From positions 1 through 64,000 of the forward strand of contig CAWFXE010000001.1 in assembly GCA_963819715.1 (NCBI GenBank): DNA of 64,000 bases, written 5' to 3'. The notes beneath the pieces were generated by a model that was given only the letters and a program-made list of their open reading frames with translations, searched no databases and was not told the origin of the DNA. The position numbers and the translations under genes were made by a program. Positions 9,452 through 16,270 of the stretch are shown one piece after another (the first letter of the stretch is position 1; every line of letters begins with the position of its first letter). The DNA comes from DASUPK01 sp963819715. GTDB lineage: Bacteria; Actinomycetota; Thermoleophilia; Solirubrobacterales; 70-9.

Positions 9452-9535
9452 ACTTGAGCAAGACGGGTTGGCCGCAAGGTCAATCAGGTCAGTTCAAACA
9501 GAGACGGCCCGGGAAACCGGGCCGTTTCGCTTTTT
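9452..9535 (+). ncRNA. putative standalone small RNA, copy 1
   Basis: About 84 bases from the predicted start (A, seven bases after the -10) to the end of the terminator. Folds visible by eye: TTGGCC-GCAA-GGTCAA, a six-pair hairpin with a GNRA loop, and the strong 3' terminator ACGGCCCGG-GAAA-CCGGGCCGT followed by TTCGCTTTTT. The region is identical to copy 2 base for base. It does not lead into a downstream gene on this strand, so it is not an attenuator of a neighbour. A 26-codon TTG frame (starting SKTGWPQGQSGQFK) spans it; an encoded peptide cannot be excluded. No Rfam family is recognised. Confidence 0.6.
9504..9535 (+). terminator. terminator of small RNA copy 1
   Basis: A nine-pair GC-rich stem with a GAAA tetraloop followed by TTCGCTTTTT. 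Confidence 0.85.
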
Positions 9536-9576
9536 AGCGGCCACCAGGCCGCTCTCCCTTGGAGCGGACGGGGGTA

Positions 9577-9593
9577 TCCGGTTAGCTGCCCCA
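9577..9593 (+). repeat. 17-bp inverted repeat, left copy
   Basis: TCCGGTTAGCTGCCCCA occurs here and in exact reverse complement at 12585-12601. The two copies enclose the small membrane gene, both MlaE-like genes and the GntR gene. The stretch 9536-9689 otherwise holds no gene that I can support. Confidence 0.7.
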
Positions 9594-9689
9594 GATCGGC
9601 ACTGATGGACCCGCGGGGACCCCTGCGTTCACGCGAAAGCAGAAGCGCCCAAGCAATGTCGTGGACGGGTTAGTCGGGGTTGCGCAGTC

Positions 9690-9933
9690 TCAAATGATCT
9701 TGTGGGAGAGCGCCGTCACCAACCCGACGACGACCAAAGCCGGCGGCGAGGATCCACAAGAAGCTGCCGCCGTCTCCGATCGCGGCGACGAGCGCAAATG
9801 CCCCCATAACAATGAGTGGCAAGCCGAACGCCACCGCAACACCGACGGACTTGATCCGACCGAAGCCGTCATTCCGCGCGTCCGACGAACTCCTGTTCCA
9901 GCTGTGCCTGCGCCTAGTTCGTGCATTGGCCAT
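9690..9933 (-). CDS. small two-helix membrane protein, frameshifted
   Basis: It starts MANARTRRRHSWNRSSSD, a basic cytoplasmic N-terminus, followed by one hydrophobic helix (VAVAFGLPLIVMGAFALVAA). Near 9745 the coding signal moves to the next frame, where LVVVGLVTALSHKII completes a second helix before a stop; without the shift the frame runs into arginine-rich nonsense. Reconstructed length is about 80 residues. It lies after the two MlaE-like permease genes on the same strand, 106 bases from the last, and could be transcribed with them. The family is not recognised. Confidence 0.5.
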
Positions 9934-10039
9934 ATCGTCACTCCCTCTCCCCTAGTCGAGTAAGCATACGTCCGTCTCGGGCTCCAACCGTTTTGAGATT
10001 TGGCATTCGAAAGGTCATTGCATTCGCGGCGACCATCAC

Positions 10040-10843
10040 CTATCCCCCGATGGGCGCCCTCGGGTTCGCCCCCCAGAAGACCAGGGTTCCCATCATCCCG
10101 ATCAGGTGCACGAGCACGATGTTGAGCACCATCGACTTCGCGGTCGCCGTTCCCACCCCGACCGGCCCGCCCGAGGCGGTGTAGCCGTAGTAGCAGCCGA
10201 CCAGAACGATGGCGGTCGCCATCACCATGCCCTTGATGAGGCTGAATAAGAGGTCGGGCGGGTTCTGGAACATCCAGAAGATCAGGAAGTAGCCGCCGGA
10301 GGAGACGTCGCCGATCTGCTCGACCACGGCGAGCCAGCTGGCGACGTAGCCGATCCCGACGGCTCCGAGATATACAAAGGGGAAGGCGATCCAGGCCGCG
10401 AGCAGGCGGGTGGCGGCCAGGAAGGTGACCGGCGGCACGCCCATGACCTCGAGAGCGTCGATCTCGTCGGAGATCCGCATGGCGCCGAGCTCGGCGACGA
10501 TTCCCGTGCCCACCTTGGCGGCGAGCATGTAGCCGAAGGCGTAGGGGATCACCTCGCGCAGATCGCACCAGGCGGCAAACACGCCCGCGTAGGCCGGGGC
10601 TCCCTGGGCGCGGGTGAAGTAGGCGCCCTCGATGCCGCATTGCAGCCCGAGGATGAAGACGAGGCCCCAGATGACGAGCGTGGAGCCGAGGATCAGGATG
10701 CCGGTCTGGCGCAGGGCCTCGCCGAAGAACTGGAAGACGCGGCCCGTGTAGACCAGCCCGGCGACTCGCGTCGAGAACCCGAAGATCTCGCCGATCGAGT
10801 TGAGCCAGCCCCGCGGGACCGCCAGCCAGCCGGCCCCCATCAA
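10040..10843 (-). CDS. MlaE/YrbE-type ABC permease, second subunit
   Basis: A 267-residue permease of the MlaE/YrbE family, which forms the membrane core of lipid (or, with MCE proteins, sterol/lipid) ABC transporters. Conserved pieces include VGTGIVAELGAMRISDEIDA, LEVMGVPP and the C-terminal YYGYTASGGPVGVGTAT. Five to six membrane segments are visible. It starts 10 bases after the stop of its paralogue and ends with GANPRAPIGG. The pair resembles the YrbEA/YrbEB pairs that head actinobacterial mce operons, but no MCE/MlaD protein and no MlaF ATPase is encoded here, so partners must be elsewhere. Confidence 0.85.
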   Translation of the reverse strand: MMGAGWLAVPRGWLNSIGEIFGFSTRVAGLVYTGRVFQFFGEALRQTGILILGSTLVIWGLVFILGLQCGIEGAYFTRAQGAPAYAGVFAAWCDLREVIPYAFGYMLAAKVGTGIVAELGAMRISDEIDALEVMGVPPVTFLAATRLLAAWIAFPFVYLGAVGIGYVASWLAVVEQIGDVSSGGYFLIFWMFQNPPDLLFSLIKGMVMATAIVLVGCYYGYTASGGPVGVGTATAKSMVLNIVLVHLIGMMGTLVFWGANPRAPIGG

Positions 10844-10853
10844 TTACCCCTCA

Positions 10854-11660
10854 TCATTTGATCACCTGCAGCTCGGGATGCGTCGCGAGCAGGGTCTGGG
10901 TGAAGACGTAGTTGAACGCGAAGACGCCCATGAAGGCGATCACCACCGCCTCGTTGACGGCCCGGCCCACTCCCTCGGCGCCTCCGGACGCAGTCATCCC
11001 CTTGTAGGAGCAGACGATCGCGATGATCGCCCCGAATAAGGTCGTCTTCAGGACCGACCCCCAGAGGTCCGTAACCGAGGCGTTGTTGAAGAGAGTCGCG
11101 AAGAACCCGCCGAGCGGCTCGTTGTAGAGCAGCTCGGAGCCGATGCCGCCGACGATGCCGAAGATCAGCGCATAGATGTCCATCAGGCCGGTGATCAGCA
11201 TCAAGGCCAGGAAGCGCGGAACGACGAGGTTCTTGATCGGGTCGACGCCGAGCACCTGGAGCGCATCGAGCTCCTCGCGGATCTTCCGGGCGCCGAGGTC
11301 CGCGGTGATCGCGGTGCCGGCCACTCCGGCGACGACCACGGCGGTGACGAATGGGGCGAACTCGCGGATCGAGGCGAGGACGAAGAACCCGCCGAGGCGG
11401 TCGAGCGCCCCGAAGAGGGAGAGGAAGTTGGCTGCCTGAAGGCCGGGCGCGCCGAAGCCGAAGGCGAGGGTCGAGATCATCATCGGGAACCAGCAGAGCT
11501 GGAGGGCGAAGAGGAACTGCCCGATGAACTCGCCGCCGTAGGGATACGGCGGACGGATCGCCGAGACGATCGTCTTGGCGGTCAGGATCATCATGTCTCC
11601 GACCTGCTCGAATAGAGACTTGGCCGGGAGGAATGCCCTGTCCGCGACCGTTCGAATCAT
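10854..11660 (-). CDS. MlaE/YrbE-type ABC permease, first subunit
   Basis: A 268-residue MlaE-family permease with VVVAGVAGTAITADLGARKI, REELDALQVLGVDPIKNLV and CSYKGMTASGGAEGVGRAV, the family's three best-conserved blocks. It starts at the base after the GntR stop codon (TAGATG), so translation is probably coupled to the regulator. With the second subunit it would form a heterodimeric permease. Actinobacterial homologues work with MCE substrate-binding proteins and an Mkl ATPase; none is in this operon. The cargo is inferred to be a lipid. Confidence 0.85.
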   Translation of the reverse strand: MIRTVADRAFLPAKSLFEQVGDMMILTAKTIVSAIRPPYPYGGEFIGQFLFALQLCWFPMMISTLAFGFGAPGLQAANFLSLFGALDRLGGFFVLASIREFAPFVTAVVVAGVAGTAITADLGARKIREELDALQVLGVDPIKNLVVPRFLALMLITGLMDIYALIFGIVGGIGSELLYNEPLGGFFATLFNNASVTDLWGSVLKTTLFGAIIAIVCSYKGMTASGGAEGVGRAVNEAVVIAFMGVFAFNYVFTQTLLATHPELQVIK

Positions 11661-12498
11661 CTACGGGCAGCCCGAGGAGATCTTCACCCGCCACCAGTTC
11701 ATCAGTGCCCCTACCGGTCCCCAGGCTGGGCCCACCACCAGCCGTCCGCAGCCCGGCTCACCGAGGTCCTCGACCGAGACAGACTCCCAGCGATGCGCGG
11801 CCGGATCGGCGAGCGCCTCCTCCCGCCAGCGCCGGGCAGCGCCCCGGCGCTCGCTCCTTCCGTTCTGCCTCAGCCTGAGCTCGCTTCAGTCGAGCGATGA
11901 GGTCATCGCGGGTCGCCTCGAGCTCGTCGATCGAGGCGAGCCGCGGCTGTGGGGTGAGCGGCGGAGGCTTATCTCCAGGTCCCATCGCCTCGACGTAGGG
12001 AGCGAGCTTCGCCTCGAGTCGTGCGATCTGGCCGCGCAGCGCCGCCCTCGCCGAGCGCTCTTCCTCAGCAGTCCGAGGCTTCCGCGCCAGCTCCTGGTCG
12101 AGGTCCTCAGCGAACGGATCGCGCGGGGAGCTGCCGGCGTAGAGGGCTCGCGCGAGCTCGCGGGGGTCGATTCCCTGGGCGATCGCCTCGGCGGCGACCT
12201 GGGCGGCGAACTGCTCCAGGGTCGGCGCGATCGTGACGTAGGGCGCGACGAAGGTGCCGAGGCCCTGCTGTGAGACCACGAGTCCCTGTCCTTCAAGCCG
12301 CTGGTAGACGCTCCGCGCCGTGTTCACGTTCACCCCGGCGCCAGCGGCGAACTCGCGTACGCCGGGCAGGCGTTGCTTGGGAGCGAGGCGCCCGCTGTGG
12401 ATCAGGGTCTGCAGGCGCCAGGAGAGGTTTGTGCCGACCGGCAGGTCGTCGCCCCGCGTGGGATCCGAGACCAGCAGCCTCTCCTCCGACTGTGCCAT
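11661..12498 (-). CDS. GntR-family transcriptional regulator, frameshifted near the C-terminus
   Basis: An N-terminal winged helix (about residues 20-90: SWRLQTLIHSGRLAPKQRLP, then REFAAGAGVNVNTARSVYQR) of the GntR family, then a coiled-coil-like region. After ERKERAPG the frame breaks at a G run near 11835; in the next frame the protein goes on REEALADPAAHRWESV and ends WWRVKISSGCP, whose TAG directly abuts the permease ATG. Total about 279 residues, longer than YtrA-type GntR proteins and with no aminotransferase domain. Regulation of the downstream MlaE pair, and autoregulation, is inferred from the abutting genes. Confidence 0.8.
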
Positions 12499-12720
12499 TG
12501 CACTAGCACACTACTACGCCTGAGAAGTGATCTCAACCGCGCACGGGTAGCGCGCGCCGCACGTTGTGTCTCCCTGGCGCGAATTGGGGCAGCTAACCGG
12601 ACCCCCCCATTTGAAGCGGAGGGCGAAGCCCGGATCATGCGAGGCGCGCGAAAGCGCGACCCGTTGAATGAAACGGGCGGTCGCTTGTGGCCGCGGCCTG
12701 ACGGCGAAGCCGGGTCTTGT
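12499..12720. other. non-coding stretch: GntR promoter, repeats and hairpins
   Basis: Upstream of GntR on the minus strand TAGTGTGCTAGTGCA (12519-12505) may be a -10 and operator, with repeated AGTG/GTGC half-sites. The right 17-bp inverted repeat lies at 12585-12601. From 12607 to 12663 is a palindrome-rich segment (GAGGCGCGCG-AAA-GCGCGAC and CCCGTTGAATGAAACGGG hairpins) whose two ends match a shorter segment at 5955-5988. I see no gene here. Confidence 0.45.
12585..12601 (-). repeat. 17-bp inverted repeat, right copy
   Basis: Exact reverse complement of 9577-9593. Confidence 0.7.
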
Positions 12721-12783
12721 TTCCGCAAAACGCGGAATCTCCCGTTTTCACCCCATTGACGTCGCTGTTTCAAACGCTAGGGT
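12721..12783 (+). promoter_or_regulatory. promoter of small RNA copy 2 with upstream palindrome
   Basis: The palindrome TTCCGC-AAAAC-GCGGAA (12721-12737) lies upstream of -35 TTGACG (12756-12761) and -10 TAGGGT (12778-12783), 16 bases apart. The distance from CCGC to the -35 is 33 bases, as in the other two units, and the palindrome is centred at about -61. Confidence 0.7.
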
Positions 12784-12789
12784 GATCGC

Positions 12790-12872
12790 ACTTGAGCAAG
12801 ACGGGTTGGCCGCAAGGTCAATCAGGTCAGTTCAAACAGAGACGGCCCGGGAAACCGGGCCGTTTCGCTTTT
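12790..12872 (+). ncRNA. putative standalone small RNA, copy 2
   Basis: Identical to copy 1 from a few bases before the predicted start to the terminator T-run, about 88 bases in all, while the flanks have diverged. It lies between the GntR gene and the convergent alpha/beta-hydrolase gene, with no plus-strand gene to regulate in cis. Selection on, or recent duplication of, exactly the transcribed part is implied. Confidence 0.6.
12842..12872 (+). terminator. terminator of small RNA copy 2
   Basis: The same nine-pair stem, GAAA loop and TTCGCTTTT tail as copy 1. Confidence 0.85.
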
Positions 12873-12902
12873 CTGGGCTCGGATTCCAGGGCGGGCTGTC
12901 TT

Positions 12903-12965
12903 TTCCGCAGATTGCGAAGACGCCAGTTCACGTCCTCTTGACTTCGCTCTCACGCGGAGTAGATT
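12903..12965 (+). promoter_or_regulatory. promoter of the third small transcription unit
   Basis: TTCCGC-AGATT-GCGAA (12903-12918), -35 TTGACT (12938-12943), 16-base spacer and -10 TAGATT (12960-12965). The spacings are those of the two preceding small-RNA promoters although the sequence between elements differs. Confidence 0.65.
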
Positions 12966-12971
12966 CGGGTC

Positions 12972-13036
12972 TAACGGAACGAAGGGAAACCTTTGTTCCC
13001 AGAGAGGGCCCGGGAAACCGGGCCCTCTCGCTATTT
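12972..13036 (+). ncRNA. putative small RNA 3, diverged body
   Basis: About 65 bases from the predicted start to the terminator. The body (TAACGGAACGAAGGGAAACC and following) is unlike copies 1 and 2 except for the terminator loop region. A small hairpin GGGAAACCTTTGTTCCC is possible before the terminator. Its end overlaps the stop codon of the opposing hydrolase gene. Confidence 0.5.
13002..13036 (+). terminator. terminator of small unit 3
   Basis: A 12-pair stem GAGAGGGCCCGG / CCGGGCCCTCTC with a GAAA loop, followed by a weak T-rich tail. It may also end the minus-strand hydrolase transcript. Confidence 0.7.
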
Positions 13037-14059
13037 CTGGGCGTTCTTCTTGGCGGGCGCGCGCTTCTTTTTCGCCGCAGGCTTCTTCGGCGCCGGCGGC
13101 TTGGGAGGTGGCGGTGGCTTTGCGAACGCCAGGATCAGGGGCGCCACCAGCTCGGGCTTCTCCACGTTGGGGGAGTGGCCGGCGCCCGGGATCAGGTGGG
13201 TCTGCGCCCCGGGCACCTGCTGGTAGCGGGCGATTGCGGCCTGCGCGTCGTAGATCTGGTCCTCGGCGCCGAAGATCACCAGCAGCGGTACACCCAGCGC
13301 CTTCAAGCGCTCGTCCAGCGGGCTCTCGTCGACGTAGTCCTGCTCGGCGTTGATGGTGTCCTTGAGCGCCGTGTAGGTCATCGCGCGGAGATCGTCGACC
13401 GGCTGATCGGGGTTGTCGAAGCCGCTCGCGATGTTGTAGCCGGGCGCGAAGGCCTGGTCGTACTCGCCGCGAATCGTCGAGGTGGGCGCGATCTGCACCA
13501 GGCGGGCGACGGCCTGACCGAACACCGGCCAGAGGCTGATGTGCTCACCCAGGGACTCGTGCTCGAAGCCGTCCTCCGGGGACTGGTCGACGATCACGAG
13601 CCTGGTTGCGAGCTGCGGGCTCTGCTCGGCGAGGGCCACGGCGACGCTGCCCCCGAGCGAGTGGCCGACGACGGTGGCGCCCACCACGTGGAGCTTCGCC
13701 AGCGCCTCGGCCACGGCACTCGCCTGATTGTCGATCGTGTACCCGGATCCTGGCTTGTCCGAGCCGCCCATCCCGAGCAGGTCGACGCGGATGACCCGAT
13801 GGTCCGGTTCGAGCAGCGGAGCGAGGTTGTCCCACCAATCCATCGAGCAGGTCGCGCAGTGGAGCAGGACGATCGGGCTCCCCTGCGGATTGCCCTGGTC
13901 GAGCACCTGGAGCGTCCCGCTCGAGGTGTCGATCAGGTGCGCGCCGTCGTCCCTGACGTACGCGCTCTTCGTCTCGTTCGAGACGACGAGGGCGTTGAGG
14001 AGCAGCAGGACGATGATTCCCCCGATCACCCCGAGGGTGATCTTGAGCCAGCGGCTCAC
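13031..14059 (-). CDS. membrane-anchored alpha/beta hydrolase with basic C-terminal tail
   Basis: A 342-residue protein. Residues 5-27 (LKITLGVIGGIIVLLLLNAL) form an N-terminal membrane anchor. The hydrolase domain has the oxyanion strand IVLLHCATCSMDWW, nucleophile elbow VVGHSLGGSVAV, acid strand VIFGAEDQIYD and histidine loop IPGAGHSPNVEKP, so the triad is complete. The last 30 residues are proline-, lysine- and alanine-rich (KKPAAKKKRAPAKKNAQK), resembling the basic tails on other exported proteins here. The substrate is unknown. Its 5' end overlaps the stop of the HD-domain gene by four bases, so the two form an operon. Confidence 0.8.
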   Translation of the reverse strand: MSRWLKITLGVIGGIIVLLLLNALVVSNETKSAYVRDDGAHLIDTSSGTLQVLDQGNPQGSPIVLLHCATCSMDWWDNLAPLLEPDHRVIRVDLLGMGGSDKPGSGYTIDNQASAVAEALAKLHVVGATVVGHSLGGSVAVALAEQSPQLATRLVIVDQSPEDGFEHESLGEHISLWPVFGQAVARLVQIAPTSTIRGEYDQAFAPGYNIASGFDNPDQPVDDLRAMTYTALKDTINAEQDYVDESPLDERLKALGVPLLVIFGAEDQIYDAQAAIARYQQVPGAQTHLIPGAGHSPNVEKPELVAPLILAFAKPPPPPKPPAPKKPAAKKKRAPAKKNAQK

Positions 14060-14616
14060 AGCCCTAGCTCGTCGGAGCGCTCGGCGAGCGCCTCGATGAT
14101 CAGGGCGATGTGCTCGTCCTGATCGACGCCGAGCTCGTCGATCCCCCGCTGAACCTCATCGCGATTGACCGCGGCGGCGAACGATGGCTGCTTCAGCTTC
14201 TTCTTCACGGACTTGGGCTTCATGCCCTCGATGCCCGTGGGGCGGACCAGGGCACAGGCGGCCACGAAACCGGAGAGCTCGTCCACCGCGTAGAGCGTCT
14301 TCGCCATCCGAGTCTCGCGCGGCACGCCCATGAAGTCGGCATGGCCGGCGACGGCGTCGATGACGTCTTGCGGGTAGCCACGTTCCTCCAGCTCGTTGAT
14401 GGCGTAGCGGGGGTGCCCCGTCTCGAGATCGGGGTAGCGCTCGTAATCGAGGTCATGAACCAGGCCGGTGACGGCATAGAGCTCCTCGTCCTCGTCCCAC
14501 TTCCGGGCGTAGGCGCGCATGGCGGCCTCGACTCCGAGCAGGTGCTTTCTGAGCGATTCCGAGTCGATCCATTCAGTCACGAGCTGCCATGCATCGTCTC
14601 TTGAGACGTCCGCCAT
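14056..14616 (-). CDS. HD-domain (HDIG-type) hydrolase
   Basis: A 186-residue soluble protein starting MADVSRDDAWQLVTEWIDSE. Metal-binding residues of the HD fold are visible: His in LRKHLLGVEAA, the HD pair in VTGLVHDLDYERYPD, His in TGHPRYAI and the later AVAGHADFMG and DELSGFV. Family members hydrolyse phosphoesters or nucleotides; the substrate here cannot be told. It is coupled to the downstream hydrolase gene. The start was chosen to fit the family N-terminus; an ATG eight codons upstream would overlap the divergent murA start. Confidence 0.8.
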   Translation of the reverse strand: MADVSRDDAWQLVTEWIDSESLRKHLLGVEAAMRAYARKWDEDEELYAVTGLVHDLDYERYPDLETGHPRYAINELEERGYPQDVIDAVAGHADFMGVPRETRMAKTLYAVDELSGFVAACALVRPTGIEGMKPKSVKKKLKQPSFAAAVNRDEVQRGIDELGVDQDEHIALIIEALAERSDELGL

Positions 14617-14639
14617 GAGGCTGGCTACTCTAGGCGCCA

Positions 14640-15941
14640 ATGGAGAAATTCATCATCCAGGGCGGTGTTCCGCTCTCGGGGGAGATCGTTCCGGCGGGCA
14701 ACAAGAACGCGGCGCTCCCGATCCTCGCCGCCTGCCTGCTCACCGACGAGGAGCTGGTGATCGGCAACGTCCCGCGGATCCGCGACGTCGAGTCGATGCT
14801 CGGCTTGCTCGAGCGACTCGGCGTCAAGGTTGCCTGGACGGGCGACAACGAGGTCAAGCTGCAGGCAGACAGCATCACCGGCACGGAGGTGGACGAGGAG
14901 CTGGCGAACCGGATCCGGGCCTCGTTCCTCGTTGCCGGTCCTCTGCTCGCTCGCTTCAGCGAAGTGAGGATGCCGCCGCCCGGGGGAGACACGATCGGCC
15001 GCCGGCGCCTAGACGCGCATCTCGATGCCTTCCGTGACCTTGGCGCGAAGGTCGACGGTGACGTCTCGATCGTGCTCTCGGCTCCCAAGGACGGCCTCAA
15101 GGCCACGCGGATCTTCATGGACGAGCCCTCCGTGATGGGCACCGAGAACGCCCTGCTGGCCGCGGCGCTGACCCCGGGGCCGACCACGATCGAGAACGCC
15201 GCCTGCGAGCCCCACGTCCAGGATCTGGCGGAGTTGCTCTGCAAGATGGGGGCGCAGGTCGACCAGATCGGCTCGAACGTGATGACCGTCAATGGCCAGG
15301 AGAAGCTCGGCGGCGCCGAGCACGACGTGAGGCCGGATCACATCGAGATCGCCAGCTTCATGGCCCTCGCCGCCGCCACCAGCGGAGAGCTGCGGATTCG
15401 CGATGTCGTCCCGCGGGACCTCGAGGGCATCCGCCGCCACTTCCGCCGGCTCGGCCTGCAAACGATGGTGGAGGGGGAGGACCTGCTGGTCCCGCCCGAG
15501 CAGAAGCTGACCATCCGCGACGACCAGGGCGACGCGATCCCCAAGATCGACGACGGTCCCTGGCCCGCCTTCCCGGCCGACCTGACCTCGATCGCCTTGG
15601 CCCTCGCCACGCAGGCGGACGGGACGATTCTGATCTTCGAGAAGATGTTCGAGAACCGGCTGTTCTTCGTCGACAAGCTCGTCGCGATGGGCGCTCGGAT
15701 CACGCTGTGCGATCCCCACAGGGCGATCGTCAGCGGTCCGAGCCGTCTTCATGGCGCTCGACTGGAGAGTCCCGACATCCGCGCGGGCATGGCGATGCTC
15801 ATCGCGGCGCTGGCCGCTCAGGGCACCTCGGAGATCGGCAACGTCGCCCAGATCGACCGGGGCTACGAGCGGATCGATGTCCGGCTCCGCGATCTGGGCG
15901 CCCGCATCGAGCGGGTCGCCTCAGAACGCGTGCCGGCCTAG
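14640..15941 (+). CDS. murA: UDP-N-acetylglucosamine 1-carboxyvinyltransferase MurA
   Basis: A 433-residue EPSP-synthase-fold enzyme that adds enolpyruvate to UDP-GlcNAc, the first committed step of peptidoglycan synthesis. PAGNKNAALP carries the catalytic Lys22. The active-site loop reads PPPGGDTIGRRRLDAH: Asp117 replaces the usual Cys of PGGCxIG. Such Asp variants, known from mycobacteria among others, are intrinsically resistant to fosfomycin, which alkylates that Cys. The rest is canonical (GTENALLAA, RDLEGIRRHF, ALAAQGTSEI). It stands alone, divergent from the HD-domain gene and convergent with the ABM-like pair. Confidence 0.95.
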   Translation: MEKFIIQGGVPLSGEIVPAGNKNAALPILAACLLTDEELVIGNVPRIRDVESMLGLLERLGVKVAWTGDNEVKLQADSITGTEVDEELANRIRASFLVAGPLLARFSEVRMPPPGGDTIGRRRLDAHLDAFRDLGAKVDGDVSIVLSAPKDGLKATRIFMDEPSVMGTENALLAAALTPGPTTIENAACEPHVQDLAELLCKMGAQVDQIGSNVMTVNGQEKLGGAEHDVRPDHIEIASFMALAAATSGELRIRDVVPRDLEGIRRHFRRLGLQTMVEGEDLLVPPEQKLTIRDDQGDAIPKIDDGPWPAFPADLTSIALALATQADGTILIFEKMFENRLFFVDKLVAMGARITLCDPHRAIVSGPSRLHGARLESPDIRAGMAMLIAALAAQGTSEIGNVAQIDRGYERIDVRLRDLGARIERVASERVPA

Positions 15942-15942
15942 C

Positions 15943-16230
15943 TCAAGCGCTGTAGGCGTTGTGCAGCTCGGTGAACTTCGGCTCCGGGACCTCCGGGGCA
16001 TCGTCACCGAGCGTCTCACCCATGGTCGGCCCGATCCTGGACTCCGCGAAGGCGCCGAAGGCCTCGGGCGACTCCCAGATGTCCAGAATGCGGAGCGTGT
16101 CCCCATCCATCCGGGCGCTATGGGCGATCAGCCCGTCGGGCGGGTTTCCCTTGGGGTCGAGCGCAGCGTCCACTGCGTCGTACTGGTCGGGGGTGAACCC
16201 CTCGAAATCCAATTCCACGAATACGGCCAT
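15943..16230 (-). CDS. ABM-like dimeric alpha/beta-barrel protein, paralogue 2
   Basis: A 95-residue protein starting MAVFVELDFEGFTPDQYDAV. The pattern beta strand, DQYDAVDAAL helix, GLIAHSARMDGDTLRILDIW, then a helix SPEAFGAFAESRI is that of ferredoxin-like alpha/beta barrels of the antibiotic-biosynthesis-monooxygenase type. The C-terminus EPKFTELHNAYSA resembles that of the next gene (EPEIHEVHDLQKA), so the two are tandem duplicates. No catalytic residue can be assigned. It is encoded 40 bases after its paralogue on the same strand. Confidence 0.65.
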   Translation of the reverse strand: MAVFVELDFEGFTPDQYDAVDAALDPKGNPPDGLIAHSARMDGDTLRILDIWESPEAFGAFAESRIGPTMGETLGDDAPEVPEPKFTELHNAYSA

Positions 16231-16270
16231 TTCGTCTTCTCCTTGAGTCGCGGTAGCGGGTCTGGTCTGC

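Noticed and set aside
9454..9534. Small RNA copy 1 as a peptide gene (TTG frame SKTGWPQGQ...)
   Set aside because: The frame ends in the terminator stem, copy 2 lacks the same stop codon, and there is no ribosome-binding site. It is retained only as an alternative.
9577..12601. 17-bp inverted repeats as ends of a transposon
   Set aside because: No transposase or target duplication is visible, and the enclosed genes are ordinary chromosomal ones. I kept it only as a structural observation.
12668..14122. A 484-codon plus-strand frame through small RNA copy 2, unit 3 and the hydrolase region
   Set aside because: It is antisense to the clear alpha/beta hydrolase gene, runs through two terminators, and has no recognisable domain; it is a product of high GC.
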